Assembly (NCBI RefSeq): GCF_950295315.1
Contig: NC_080171.1
Span: 110,580,378 to 110,644,377, forward strand
Source: Erinaceus europaeus
Lineage: Eukaryota; Chordata; Mammalia; Eulipotyphla; Erinaceidae
DNA length: 64,000 nucleotides
Direction of reading: 5' to 3'
Below the pieces are notes generated by a model. It ran no database searches. It worked only from the letters and a program-made list of their open reading frames with translations, and was not told the DNA's origin. The translations under genes were made by a program, and so were the position numbers. Below, one piece after another: positions 12,994 to 26,334 of the stretch (positions are counted from its first letter, which is position 1; every line of letters begins with the position of its first letter).

Positions 12994-13163
12994 ATTTCTT
13001 TTTATTTGATAGGATAAGGAGAAAATAAGAGAGGAGCAGGAGATAGAAAGAGAGAAAAAGAGACACCTGCACCACCACTTACCCCTTTCAGGTAGGAACC
13101 AGAGGCTGGTTCCTTATGCATGGCAACATGTGCCCAGCCGAGTGTACCAACACCAGGCCCCTG
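12994..13163 (-). repeat. Older tRNA-derived SINE abutting the previous copy
   Basis: A diverged minus-strand copy. Its words include AGACACCTGCACCACCACTT and ACCAGAGGCTGGTTCCTTATG. The head end is GTACCAACACCAGGCCCC. Confidence 0.7.
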
Positions 13164-13255
13164 TACTGTTGCTGCCCAGGAACTCCTATGCTCCTTCTCT
13201 CCACGCTGTATCCGGTCAAACTCAACTGCGTCTCTTTTCATTCGGATGCATTTTT

Positions 13256-13465
13256 TTTTCTTTTTTAATAGGACAGAGAGAAATGGAGAGAGGAGGGGAA
13301 GACAGAGAGGAAGAGAGAAAGACAGACACCTACAGACCTGTTTCACCGCCTATGAAATGACTCCCCTGCAGGTGGGGAGCCAGGGAGCTCGAACCAGGAT
13401 CCTTATGCTGGTCCCTGAGCTTTGCGCCACCTGCGTTTAATCCATTGTGCTAACGCCTGACTCCC
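13256..13465 (-). repeat. tRNA-derived SINE, long family, without the TTG-rich part
   Basis: It has the head and body only, ending in TTTTTTAATAGGACAG on the + strand. It is flanked by CGGATGCATTTTT at 13243-13255 and 13466-13478, a perfect 13-bp duplication. Confidence 0.92.
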
Positions 13466-13936
13466 CGGATGCATTTTTAATGGTCACACTGAAAGAAGGT
13501 TCAGTGTGCAACTATGGAAAATACTCAAATGTTGGGAAGAATTGAATCCTCAGGACTGAGAGAAAAAGCGTATTAGACATATTTCACCAAATCTGTAGAG
13601 TCAGACATGGGACACAGAACACATCATCAGAGGTGTCTGAGCATTAGGAAAGAATCGCCGTAGAGATTGTGACTAGTCAACTCCTTAGAGTTCATGGTCA
13701 TGTTTTGTATTCTATTTACTTCCATGGTGGAAACTGTATCTGTCCCATACGCATAGAGCCAGATTTGCATTTGAGAGAACCACATCTCCCTTTTTAAATA
13801 AGGTCTAGTACACAATTATCCCCCCCTTTGTGCAACATAACAGATCTTCCAATTGTGTGTAAGCAATTGTAATGAGTGTGAGTGTAGACTGATTAAAAAA
13901 AAATTGTGAGTTGTAAAGGGGGATTTTATCAGATAA

Positions 13937-14227
<291 letters not shown>

Positions 14228-14284
14228 TAACTGGGACGCCAGAGCCTTCATGTGGACGTGCCATTTACTGAGTGGTTGATTCGA

Positions 14285-14470
14285 TAGAAAAGAGAAACTG
14301 AAAAGGGAGACGGAGGGAGGGAGGGAGGGAGGGAAGACAGAAGAGACACCTGCAGCCCTGCTTCACCACTCATGACGTTTTCTTCCCCTGCAAGTGGGGA
14401 CCAGGGCCTTGAGCCCATGTCTTTGTACGTAGTAACATGTGTGCTCTACAGGATGTGCCTCCACCCGACT
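14285..14470 (-). repeat. tRNA-derived SINE, short family, diverged
   Basis: Reverse reading gives GGTGGAGGCACATCCTGTAG, GGGCTCAAGGCCC and CAGGGCTGCAGGTGTCTC. It contains a (GGGA)n run at 14310-14335. Confidence 0.8.
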
Positions 14471-14903
14471 TCTCCGTTTCTCCACCGCAAAGCCTTAGAA
14501 TGTATGTGTCCTGCGAGATAGATGGTTGGCACGTTCATAGTCCTCCTGTAGTGACGGGCTTCACCCCTGTGGGTCTGGGCCTTGTGATGCTTCAGTTGTC
14601 CTCACAGGACACAAGACAGACAAGACACCAGTTATCCCCACTGTTTGAAGTGTCATGTGGCATCTTTTAGAGGCTGGGACCTAATTTCAGATCTGTTTGA
14701 GTAGGGACTGGTTTGACTTTATTTTTTAGGAGAGGATATAACAGTGGCCTTGCAGTGTGAATAGGAGATCAGCCTACCACGATAAGGCCTCCTGCCCTAA
14801 GACTTACTGGAATGGCAGACTGCACCACCAGCAGAAGTTGGAGGAACTCTGCCAAGGCCTACCCAGTTTATGCGAAAGAGATATTTTCATTAACTGCATT
14901 TTT

Positions 14904-14905
<2 letters not shown>

Positions 14906-14950
<45 letters not shown>
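14906..14950. repeat. (GT)n microsatellite
   Basis: About 22 uninterrupted GT units inside ROR2 intron 8. Confidence 0.97.
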
Positions 14951-14954
<4 letters not shown>

Positions 14955-15626
14955 GTGGGGGCAGGGGCAGGAGGGTCCTTTCCTTTCAGTTTCTGAACGA
15001 ATACTTCAAGATGGCCCAGTGAAAATGGACTCATAGTAGTCATGGAGTGTTTAATCAGGAAGATGGCTGTCTGGTGAGGAAGACACAAGTCTGGGTTCTC
15101 ACAAAAGAGTGTCTAATCAAGAGGAGACAAATCCATTTTAGAACATCTCTGCAGATGCTGGATAGGCTCTTAACAATGACTGTAGTTCTGGGAAGAATAC
15201 CTCAGTGTTCTGAGAAACAAGACACAGGGCCTTGCTCAGATGAGTCAGTGGTATCTGGACCTGATTAGTTGATGGGCTCATCTCAGGGAATGGCAGGAGA
15301 GCTCACAGACAAGGGCACACAGATGCTCAGGGAGATAGATAGCTGGTACTTGACTGGGCTTGGGGATTCGTGTTTATGAATAGGTGAAGTCACACATAAC
15401 CATGTAGGTGCATGCATTCACTCATTCTGCTGTGGTATCTTGGCTATATGTAGAGGATAGGTTATAATTTACCTTTTGGTGGGACCTATTGACCCTTTCT
15501 GGTAGTCTTGTGGCATCAGCAAGTGTAAGACCTGAGAACAGTGCGCAGGGCATGCTGGGTAAGTGGGTTCTCTGAAGATCCTGCCCATAGGACTACTCCC
15601 ACTATCTCCACCCCCATTCCACCTAG

Positions 15627-17135
<1,509 letters not shown>

Positions 17136-17697
17136 GGGGCTCTGTGCCAGGGTGCTCTGGGAGACCTCAGCCACCTTTGAGAAGCGAACCCACCTTTGAA
17201 AACGTACTGGTGACTGGGCTGCAGTCTCTCCTTAGACAAATCCTGCTCCTCTGTTGTCTTGTTGTGCACAGAGCTGCCACTGAGGCTCCTGTGTAGTTGG
17301 GGGATTATTTCGTTAGTCTCTGGGGTCTCACCAGTTAGGGGTAAGCTGGCACCTATAGATGGGACGGACACACATCCCAGGAGGTGGATTGATGGTCGAC
17401 ACTGTCTGTGCTCTGGAGGGAAATAAGTGACATCTTCCCTCCGTGTTTCCTACGGATCCAGTTTGACAAATCTTGGGCGGGGTGTGTGTGTGTGTGTGTG
17501 TGCGGGACGTAGTCCTGCAAATGGCAGGAAAGTGGAACCTCAGACTCTCCCGTGACTGTCCTGCTCGCTGAGGATAGAGGAGGCTGTTCTCTCTGTGCCT
17601 CCTGCCTACCCTCCCACTCGCCAGTGACATTCCTCTCTCAGCCACCAGAGATATGTGGGACCAGGACATCACTGCCTGCCCCTTTGCCAGGGTCTGA

Positions 17698-17703
17698 AAT
17701 AAA
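17698..17703 (+). terminator. Proximal poly(A) signal AATAAA in the ROR2 3' UTR
   Basis: A canonical AATAAA lies 563 nt after the stop codon, in the context TCTGAAATAAAATGGC. It could give a shorter transcript. Use of the site cannot be judged from sequence. Confidence 0.5.
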
Positions 17704-18250
17704 ATGGCTTTTTCAATGGAAGCTCCTGGATTCAAATGTGCCTTAGTAGAAACCGACATGATTTTGTACTTTTGTGAAGAAATTATCTTAATCACACTGC
17801 ATGTGTCTTTTTTTTTTTTGCCTGCTTTTTTGGCATCAAGGGGAAGTGTTTCTTGGCTTTGGAATGTTACAAAGGAAGCAGTATTGTACACAGCACACTG
17901 TTGTTTTTGTTTTTGTCCCCCCCTTTTTTTTTTTGAAGAAACATGTACAGACCTTAAATGTAATTTATATGGTTTTTTTTTTTTTTGGTATGCCATTTTC
18001 ATTGATGTATTTTTGATCTTAAAATAATGACTTGGTAATTTAAGTGTTTACATTCCCCACCCTGGGATGTCATCTGATTGTATTTTTGTTTGCTGGTGTT
18101 CATTCCCACACGTAAACAAGGTCCATTCATTTCAGAGGTCCTGTTGGAGAAAGGCCACGGAGCATTCTGCCTCCTGCACCCCACCTACCAGGATGCCTCT
18201 CACCTGCCATTCTCACAGTGTCAACTGTAATCCCCACACCTCGTGTATCC

Positions 18251-18256
18251 AATAAA
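18251..18256 (+). terminator. Distal poly(A) signal AATAAA of ROR2
   Basis: A canonical AATAAA (TATCCAATAAAGTG) is followed within 45 nt by a T/G-richer stretch (TTTGACTCTCTGCAGGTTTT). Single-copy sequence ends soon after and SINEs resume. This is the likely main polyadenylation site. Confidence 0.75.
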
Positions 18257-18275
18257 GTGAAACAACATTCATTTG

Positions 18276-18504
18276 ACTCTCTGCAGGTTTTGAAGAAATC
18301 CAGGGCTGAGGGAACTGGGTGAGGCGCCCCCCCCCCCCATGGAAAGTCTGGTTTCATCCCCAATAGCGAGTTTCTTTGACTGTAGATACACCGTGACGGG
18401 CTGGAGTTGGAGTTAAGTTCTGTTGCTTTAATTTATTAAGACCTTAAGGGTGACAGATTCCCTTCAGGTGCCATTGCAGATGGTCCAGAATTCCTGACAT
18501 TTTA
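18276..18504. other. First downstream flank of ROR2
   Basis: Single-copy-looking sequence between the ROR2 poly(A) site and the first intergenic SINE. It contains a C-run at 18329-18338. Confidence 0.5.
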
Positions 18505-18818
18505 TATATTTTATTGTTTATTTATTTGTTTGCTTGTTTTTGCCACTGAGCTTATGTCTGGGGTTTGTCATGCTTACTCCCTGCAGTAGCCATCTGTCCT
18601 TTCTTCCTTCCTTCCTTCCTTCCTTCCTTCCTTCCTTCCTTCCTTTCGATTGGACAGAGAGAAATTGAGAAGGAAGGGGGAATTAGAAAGAGGGAAAGAG
18701 AAAGAGAGACACTTGCAGTACTGTTTCACCACTTGTGAAGCTTCCCCTTACAAGTAGAGACTGGGGGCTCAAACCTGGGTCCTTGTGCACTTTGAGCAGC
18801 TGACACACCGCCCGGCCC
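18505..18818 (-). repeat. tRNA-derived SINE, short-type, with internal (CTTC)n
   Basis: Reverse reading gives GGGCCGGGCGGTGTGTCAGC and GGTTTGAGCCCC. A (CTTC)n expansion lies at 18600-18646. Flanks TTC(C)TGACATTTTA are at 18491 and 18819. Confidence 0.85.
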
Positions 18819-18829
18819 TTCTGACATTT

Positions 18830-19780
18830 TAGACTTCGAGCCTGGCATTCTCCAGAGTCTTAGGGGTACAGGGCTTGCACTGAGGCCCCAAGGAGATGCT
18901 CAGTCATCATCTAGACTAGGGTCACCTGCAGAGTCAGGGTTACCTGACTGTTGGGGCTTCTGAGTTTCCATCTGGGTGAAGGGGACTAGCATTCATAATA
19001 ACCTGGGTAAAGCATGGGCATTTTCTGCCAGCCAGCAGAAGTTCCTGTTGCTCCAGGCCTGATTCTTCCCTGTTCCTCTCACCCCACTCCTAACAAATAC
19101 ACACTTGACCTGAGAGGTAACCGTGGGACCCAGCATCAGCTAGAACTTGCAGGTTCTTTAACCTGCATTCAGATCTCTGAATGCAGGGCTGTTAGAAAGC
19201 TGTGAACCCTCTGTCCTTTGCCCTCTGCCTGCCCTGGGCAGGCCTAGATGAAGTCAGGGGGTGTGTGTTTCTATTGAGCCACCAGAGGGCACTGCTGAGC
19301 TTCACCCACCAAGACCCAGATTTTGCCTGCCTGGGCTTTCCCTGAATTTCAGAGCTCTCTGGTTCCCCTAGAGACTATTGAGCAGAATGCTGCACTTGGA
19401 TACAGGCGCCCAAATGAAGAAATGAAGTGAGTGTCTCTGAAAATCTTCCCTGTGGGAAGGAAGCTAATGTGATTGGAGTTAAGTTTGGGAACCCCCTAGA
19501 TCCTATTCCCCCCAGTATCACGTACGCCCATATGAGGAGAACTCAGGGTTAAATCGAGTGACCTCCTAGCAAGGGTCATATAAGGGAAGTTATCTTTCTG
19601 TAATTTGGTACACCTGATCATTTAACAGTTGAGCTGTGATGTGAGACTGGAAAATGGGGAAGGTCCCTTTGGCTGAACTCCAGGCAGTCAGGGAGGCAGA
19701 ACCCACTTTAGTTTATCTCCCAGCCCCTAAACTCATTCCCATCCCCTCCTTCTCCCTGTCTTCTCTCCCCCCGACCCCTT
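18830..19780. other. Single-copy downstream flank with CTCF-like motif
   Basis: Moderately GC-rich, repeat-free sequence. The only feature I can name is the CTCF-like motif near 19279. Confidence 0.5.
19275..19295 (+). promoter_or_regulatory. Candidate CTCF-binding motif (forward orientation) 1 kb downstream of ROR2
   Basis: TGAGCCACCAGAGGGCACTGC contains CCACCAGAGGGCAC, a near-perfect forward CTCF core (CCACNAGRGGGCRC). It lies in single-copy DNA just beyond the ROR2 3' end. This is a motif match by eye only. Confidence 0.55.
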
Positions 19781-19784
19781 TCCA

Positions 19785-19890
19785 GAGCAGGGCTCAGTTC
19801 TGGCATATTGGTGGTGTCAGGGATTGAATCAGTGACCTCTTAATTTGCAAGACCTGTGTGCCACTGTTGTATCTCTCCTCCCCAGCCCAC
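19785..19890 (-). repeat. Degenerate tRNA-derived SINE
   Basis: The + strand words CTCAGTTCTGGCATATTGG, AGGGATTGAATCAGTGAC and CTCCCCAGCCC resemble an old AT-glyco or CTCA-type copy in reverse. Confidence 0.45.
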
Positions 19891-19926
19891 CTAAATTGAA
19901 TTATAATCAAACCATTTGAAACTGAA

Positions 19927-20104
19927 AAGCCGGGGCCAGGCTGTGGCACACCAGGTTGAGCACACACATTACAGTGCACAAGGACCAGGGTTACAAGCCC
20001 GTGGTCCCTACCTGCAGGGGGAAAAACTATAAGTGGTGAAGCCAGGCTGCCAGTGTCTCTGTCTCCCTCTCCCCTCTCAATTTCTCTCTATACAATAATA
20101 ATAA
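19927..20104 (+). repeat. tRNA-derived SINE, short family
   Basis: It starts GCCGGGGCCAGGCTGTGGC and has the CAGTGTCTCTGTCTCCC body. It ends with AATAATAATAATAAA. A weak flanking repeat AAACTGAA is present on both sides. Confidence 0.88.
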
Positions 20105-20394
20105 TAAACTGAATATTCCTTTTTCACTCTTCATATCTTTTTGTTACGCAATCCTGGTTGAAACAGTCTCTCAGAAATGGCTAATTTTTCCCCCTGTATT
20201 TTAGATATTTAGCATTTGACTGAGTACTACAGTATACAACAGTTTACCAGATTAGGAAAAGGCTTCTTAATACAGAAACAATGTTTAGCTGTTTGCCCTT
20301 CAGATGCAGTGTCAACAGCTACTTTTGAACAAGTCTAGTAGGACTGTGTTTGAAACATTCTTTCAGTGACTTGATTTCTTGATACATTTTTCTC

Positions 20395-20625
20395 CCTTTT
20401 TATTAGTGATTAGATAGTGTTTTACAAAATTGTAAGATTTCAGGTGTGTAATTTCACACCTTTAATGGTTTGTGTAAGTCATCACACCCTCTACCAAAGA
20501 GTTCTGTCCTGTCCTCCCCTGAGCTACCAACCTTCTCACAAAGTCCAGGAGACAATTTGTTTAGGATTGTTTTTGCAAGTTCATTTACTTGCAGATACTG
20601 TTTTAGGAACTTAACCTTTACCCCA
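20395..20625 (-). mobile_element. LINE-1 3' end, old
   Basis: + strand words are TATTAGTGATTAGATAGTG, TTACAAAATTGTAAGATTTC and AGTTCATTTACTTGCAG. They match the type seen more clearly at 25.2 and 63.3 kb. Confidence 0.6.
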
Positions 20626-20629
20626 CCTT

Positions 20630-22310
20630 TATAGGCGTGGACCCATTTCATCCACTTAAGTACTTGCTGAGCTGCTGGAGGAAAGGTCTTATTCAAGAGG
20701 TGCCTGAGGGCCTGTGTATCCATTTAGCTCAGATGATTTAATATATGTGTATGGGCCCCTCTCTTAAATTGATGCACAAAGTTGCAATCATGCCAGCCCC
20801 CCCCCCCCCAAACTAAAATTATTTTTAAGGGGAAAAGGAGGTGCAAAGATCTTTCTGAATTCATTAGGATTTATTTCCAATTGCTTCAGGACTCCATCTT
20901 CCCTCTGCAGAGTCAGAACAGACTCCATCCCCAAAGCTCAGCCTGGTCAAGAAGCTTCCCCCTTTTAGCAGACATTGGGAGTTCTATTCCGCTTGAACAA
21001 TGACTAACTTGCCTGCATAGCTGACCACGTGGAATCAGAAGCTTCTTGGCCCCCCCTCCCCCCATAACTGGAAAAACAAAAACAAACAAAAAAAAAACAC
21101 TACCTGACTCTGCCTTCCACATTCCTGGACCCTAAGATTCTGATCTCGTGAACTGCAAGTTGAGTTTACAGCCATATGATTATTTCCTTGTGGGAGTGAA
21201 TTCCCCAGTTTTGTGTTTATTCCCTGTTGCATAAGTGAAATGTCTCTGCTGTTAGATTTGCATGTTTATACTTCCCTTTAAAGAGGGCAAGAGGTCATCA
21301 CTGGTTGGAGGGAAAGGAACTTGGAAAACAAACCTTTGTCAATGATTATTGGTCCCAGGAATGCCAGGGGCACATTTGGTCACTAAACACTGGATTGCTT
21401 TGACCAGTGTTGCTGGGGGGAGGGTTCTCTGGTGAGTCTGAGAGGTCTTTGCTGGAACACAGCAGACTCCCACCAGCATTTGTCACCAAATGAACCCAAC
21501 AGTTTCAATTCAGGTCAGCTACAAATTGTCTTCTCACCATTTCTGTGGCCTGATTTGGAGCATTGCATGTTGTAGCTTAGGGCAGAGTACTTAACCTGTG
21601 ATTAAATCCCAAACTGCTATTCTAAATAAATGTGTTAATAGCAGCACAGCCAACACAAAAGTTTTCTAGTAAGCACTCTAATATTCTTACAAGCTTCAGG
21701 TTTCTGTGCTTGCCTATTTTAGAAAAAAAAAAATCCCTATGGCGTAATCAAGTTAATGAACTTTGTTAAAAGAAAAAATGCGATTTGCACAATAAATGCA
21801 CATATTTACGGAATCTACACATGCAGCCTGCTAATATCAGATCACTGTACCTTCCTAAGCAAGAGAAATTGTATTTTGGAGAAAAGAAATGTGACATTTA
21901 TTATGTTACTATTACCCATACTGAAAGCTATTTCAAGTAACTAAAAGCCTTACTTTTATTGGATAATAATGAAAACTTGAAGATTTGCCTGAAAATATAA
22001 AAGCACTAGTCCCTAGTAGCTTTAGATGTTGGAAGAGGACAAACAGCTGTTATGTCACAAGAACCTGTGAACACAGGAGTGAAGCCACAATATTGATACT
22101 TATTCCCCTGCCGACCCCCCACCCCCCCTGCAAACCAGTCTGTGGTCCCATTCAGCTATTTGTACTGGGTCCCATTATGGGTGTTAACTCTTGCTGCACA
22201 AAATAAAATCCTGAGGTCTTTGCTACACCTGTGATATGACATGAAAAGAACAAATTTTACCAGTGACTAGACACACATATATATCATATATTTGAGGCTG
22301 TTCCGTACTT
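20630..22310. other. Intergenic DNA without recognised repeats
   Basis: 1.7 kb, AT-rich in its second half (21600-22000). I see no coding signal and no repeat I can name except C- and A-runs near 20803 and 21075. Confidence 0.5.
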
Positions 22311-22323
22311 AGAAGAAATGCTA

Positions 22324-22515
22324 GAGGGCCAGATGGTGGCGCACCTGGTTAAGCACTCACATTACAGTGTACAAGGACCTGGGTTCATGCTCTAGGCCCC
22401 CACCTCCAGGAGGAAAGCTTCGTGATTGGTGAAGCAGGGCTGCAGGTGTCTCTCTGTCTCCCCCTCCCCTCTCGATTGCTCTCTGTCTCTATCCAATAAT
22501 AAAAAGATTTGGAAA
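22324..22515 (+). repeat. tRNA-derived SINE, short family, with perfect 13-bp duplication
   Basis: It starts GAGGGCCAGATGGTGGCGC and ends CCAATAATAAAAAGATTTGG. AGAAGAAATGCTA is at 22311-22323 and 22516-22528. Confidence 0.93.
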
Positions 22516-22529
22516 AGAAGAAATGCTAC

Positions 22530-22880
22530 ATTCCAAGTTGTGAGAATGGACATGTTAATTTCTCCCACCTACATCCACAGGTGGGTCCTAAAGGTTGTGG
22601 ACTGGAGGGGAAGGTCATGCTAGTTATGTTCCAAGATCCAGAGGTCTGTCCACAAAGGAAGACCGCAGCCTCCTCTAGTCAGTCACAAGCTCTAAAGACT
22701 TGGGTCCTAAGCCCTCAGGATGCCCATGACAAAGGAAGGCATTTCTGTCCTGTCCCCTGCAGGCACCCCATCTAATGAAACCTATGTGAAGTTTACCTGT
22801 TGCCATAGCTGAGTTCTGCCCAGACCATCATCCCATAGTTAACACTACTGCCCCACTAAGAGTTAACTTGTTATTAGGAC
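22530..22880. other. Intergenic DNA, nothing recognised
   Basis: Short single-copy-looking stretch. The open frames here show no domain. Confidence 0.5.
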
Positions 22881-22881
22881 A

Positions 22882-23130
22882 TAGTTGACCCTTGAACAAC
22901 ATGGAGTTTAACACGGCTGGTCCCAGGGGTCCCTATGTAGTCAAAAGCCTGTGTATGTTGACTTTGGATACCTCCAAACTTCACTATTTATAGTGTGCAG
23001 CTGGCCAGAAACCATGATGCCACAATTGGTTAACATATATTTTGCTAGATGTATTATATTATTAAAATAAAGCAATCTAGAGGGGGGGAAAGTCATGAGG
23101 AAGAGAAAGATATATTTATAGCACTAAGCT
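22882..23130 (+). mobile_element. Probable Tigger/MER6-like DNA transposon relic
   Basis: TAGTTGACCCTTGAACAAC is the hallmark terminal sequence of a pogo/Tigger-type nonautonomous element. The interior (GTATGTTGACTTTGGATACC, AAGTCATGAGGAAGAGAAAG) also fits, as recalled. The downstream limit is unclear and may reach about 23330. Confidence 0.5.
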
Positions 23131-23339
23131 AAAATTATGGATCTTCTACATTTGTATTTTGTCAGTCCCTAAATTCATAGTTTTATACGATACAAAATGA
23201 TGAGGTGTTACAGGTAGCATTAGACATAAAAAAATGAAAAGTTAATGTGAAAAGTTTGTATTTATAGGTGGGACAACTCAATGATAGTAAAGCAAATACA
23301 TGCTTGTTATAATTTCTGTATATATATATATATATTTTG

Positions 23340-23525
23340 CAGTTTTTTTTTTATTTAAGAAAGGATTAATTAACAAAACCATAGGTTAGGAGGGGTACAA
23401 CACACAATTCCCACCACCCAATCTCCATATCCCACCCCTCCCCCGATAGCTTTCCCATTCTCTATCCCTCTGGGAGCATGGACCCAGGGTCATTGTGGGT
23501 TGCAGAAGGTAGAAGGTCTGGCTAT
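23340..23525 (-). mobile_element. LINE-1 3' UTR fragment
   Basis: The + strand reads AATTAACAAAACCATAGG, AGGGGTACAACACACAATTC, TGGGAGCATGGACCCAGG and TGCAGAAGGTAGAAGGTC. This is the reverse complement of the L1 end also seen at 51.5 and 62.9 kb. Confidence 0.8.
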
Positions 23526-24810
23526 TTGAAGAAGTTCTACAGGTAAGTGGAACACGTAGTTCAAACCCAAGTTTTTTCAAGTATGGATTATGCTTCCTGT
23601 TTAACTTGCCTACTGAGAAAGTAGAGTGGTGCTTGTTAGCTTGTTGACCACAAAATTCAGCCATGCTCCAGAAATGTTTCTTGAATGGCTGTATGAAAAA
23701 ATATGTCAGGGCATTTGGTGAGAATAAGGGATTGTGACATTGGGTGAAAGAGGTAGCTTAGTGGGCAGGGTGTCTTCATTACCATGTATTTGACTCCTGT
23801 GTTTTTTGTTTCTTTGTTTGTTTGTTTTTGAGTCCTGGCACCATGTAGGAGGAACAATGGCAATTGAGGAAGCTTGGTGCTGTGTTATCTCTCCTGGCAG
23901 GAGAGTGGCTGAGCTGACTGGCCTCCCGGGCTCTGACTGATCTCTGGCTCAGAGTCCAGACTGGACTGTGCAGAGTGAGTCCCCAAGGAACGAGCCCCTC
24001 CTCTGAGGTCCTCAGAATGAACCTGGCAGCTTTTGCTTTGTTTAACAAGATTTGACCCTCTTGTTTCCACTCTGCCAATTATTTACTTCACACATTATTT
24101 ATGAAGCCGATTTGTTTTGTTACCTCCAAAGGGGGAAAGGTTATTCCCTCCCTTTAAAAACTTCTGTTGAACCAACCCCCTTTTACATACTCCGTTGAAA
24201 GGGTAAGGTTATTGAGGTGGCAAATATCACACACCATTTGTTTTATTGTGTCATTTATGATTGTTCTTTATAAATTTGTGCTTTTGTGCTTTCGGTAGTA
24301 GGATCCCCCAGTAGGCACAACATTCCAGACTGGAAAAACAATCCAGAGCTCTAACCACTACAATACCTCCTGGCTGCACCTCTCCTTCCCCCCTTCCTTT
24401 TCTCCTTCCCCTTCCCCTTCTCTTCCCCTCCCTTCTTTCCTTTCCTTTCTGGTTAAAATCACATGGCTTTGCATATCACCAGTCATGAGGCAAAGCTTTA
24501 AGAGTCTCTTAAGCTACAGAACACCTATGTGTGGTAAAAGGTAAAGATATTTCTGGTCTTGTTGAATGGCCATTGCTTTCAGGGAACAAGGGAAATTTCC
24601 TCCAGCTCTCTGGGTTCTTCCCAGGCTGAATGAATAAATAAGTGGTCATTAGACAAACTAGCAAGAGGAAAGACTAAATTTAAATATGCATGGAGAATCT
24701 GTGTGGCTGAATTCTAGTGTTGTTGGAACAGATTGGGGGTTTATATCCCAAGGTAAAGATTAGGATATGGTCCAGGAGCACTAAAGAGAGGGAAGGAGAT
24801 TTCACATAAC
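23526..24810. other. Intergenic DNA, mostly unrecognised
   Basis: It contains a (TTTG)n run near 23813 and a CCTT-rich tract at 24375-24450. No gene and no confident repeat otherwise. Confidence 0.5.
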
Positions 24811-24819
24811 AAGAAGGGA

Positions 24820-25075
24820 ATGATTTCCTGTAATAATTCCTTGCCATGCCATTTGTTACTGCACCTGCTGGGCTCAACCAAATCAACACAACCAGGGCCA
24901 CTTCGACATGTTTCACTTCGGACTGTGTCCAGATACGCCAGGCCTGTGATGTCAACCCTCCAGCTCCAATACATGAGTGAGAAACTTTCCTAGCTCATAG
25001 GACTCCTTAGTACTATTTCGGGTGGTGCACTTTATAACAAAGCGACAGAACCTAGATATAGAGATAGGGCACATA
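24820..25075 (+). mobile_element. LINE-1 3' UTR upstream module
   Basis: The stretch with AACCAGGGCCACTTCGACATG, TTTCACTTCGGACTGTGTCC and ACCTAGATATAGAGATAGG aligns by eye with 43475-43660. There it forms the upstream part of an L1 insertion bounded by target duplications. Here it is more diverged. Confidence 0.6.
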
Positions 25076-25214
25076 TATTTATCCTGACAGAAACTAGACT
25101 TTCCAATTAAAAAGCTCATTTATGGGAATGACCCTGAATCTAAATAATCTGCATTCTTTATAAAGATCATGCTGTTTGTTAAAAAAAGAAATGAAAATAG
25201 TTTTTCCCAGGTGA

Positions 25215-25660
25215 TTAATAGTATGTTACAAGATCATAAAATTACAGTGTTCAGTACCACACCACACCCACCACCGAAGCTCTGTATCCCTACCTTAACA
25301 CCTCCCAAAGATAACAACCACCGCAGTTCTCACAAGTCTTAGAAACAGTTTGCTTGCTTCTGTTTTTTTCCCCCAAGTTCATGTGGGTCAGATCTCTAGG
25401 TTCCATATATGAGTGAAACTGTCCAGTAGTTCGTTGTCTTCAATATCTTTACTCATCTCACTAAGCATAACCACCTCCAGTTCCATCCATTTTCTCCTAA
25501 AGGATACACTATCATCTTTTTTTGATAGCAGACTAATGTTCCATGGAATATAGATCCCATAACTTCTTTATCCAGTCATCTGTTGATGGGCATTTAGGCT
25601 TCTTTCCCTCTTTGGCTATTGTGGATAATGCAGCTGTGAACACAATGGTGTGCGGTCCCC
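25215..25660 (-). mobile_element. LINE-1 3' end including the ORF2 C-terminus, old
   Basis: + strand words include ACAAGATCATAAAATTACAG, CTTAGAAACAGTTTGCTTGC and CACCTCCAGTTCCATCCATT. It also has GACTAATGTTCCATGGAATA and GCTATTGTGGATAATGCAGC, typical reversed L1 ORF2-end sequence. No intact frame. Confidence 0.8.
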
Positions 25661-25894
25661 ATCTAATTAGCGTTTGAGCACCCACTGGATAAATGTGCTG
25701 GCAAGAATTTTGAGACTCCAAAAGCAGTCATTTTAGGGCCGCAGTGTAGGAGACTGCTGAAAGAAAGAGTACCTGATGATATTCTTTGGCACAGACTCAT
25801 CTTTATTTTATTCTTAAACTATTAACTTGCTTATTCTAGAAGCATGAGAGACCCAGGAGCAACATAACATCTGCAGTAATATATATATATAATA

Positions 25895-26332
25895 TATATA
25901 TTAGCGAATCAATATTGATTTACAAAACTACATGTCAGCAGGGGTATAATTTCACACTGTTCCCACCACCAGAGTTCTGAATCCCAAGTCCCTCCATTGC
26001 AAACCACCACAGTTCTCCCAAGGTTGCAGACATGGGTTAACTGTCATCTCTACAAGCATCTGCTTACATTTGTACATAATTGCCCCCTTTCCCTTCCAAA
26101 TACAATCTCTTCAAAACCACACATAATCCTCTTTCTACATCCAAATATCTCTCCCCTTTTTGTTCTCTCTCTCTCTGGGACCTGATGAAACTGGAGTTCA
26201 GAGCCCTTTAATCCTCTTCCTCCTGTCACTTCTCCCCCACTGCAAGTATTGATCAAAGTTGTTTTGGGGGTGCAGAAGGTAGGAGTGCTGACTTCTGTAA
26301 CTGGATTTGGACGTTGGCAGGTCGATCCATAT
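25895..26332 (-). mobile_element. LINE-1 3' UTR
   Basis: It is preceded by an AT run (25880-25902). The + strand reads AGCGAATCAATATTGATTTAC and CATGTCAGCAGGGGTATAAT. It then reads TCTCCCCCACTGCAAGTATTG and GTTGGCAGGTCGATCC. Same block as 7.2 kb. Confidence 0.8.
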
Positions 26333-26334
26333 CT

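Larger units (their letters stand above)
17136..18275 (+). other. ROR2: ROR2 3' untranslated region
   Basis: This is the non-coding tail of the last exon, from the stop codon to a predicted cleavage site about 20 nt past the distal poly(A) signal. Its length of about 1.1 kb is close to what I recall for human ROR2. It contains a short GT run (17483-17501) and several T-tracts (around 17811, 17925 and 17975). It contains no recognisable SINE or L1, unlike all flanking DNA, which supports its being exonic. The exact 3' end is inferred. Confidence 0.8.
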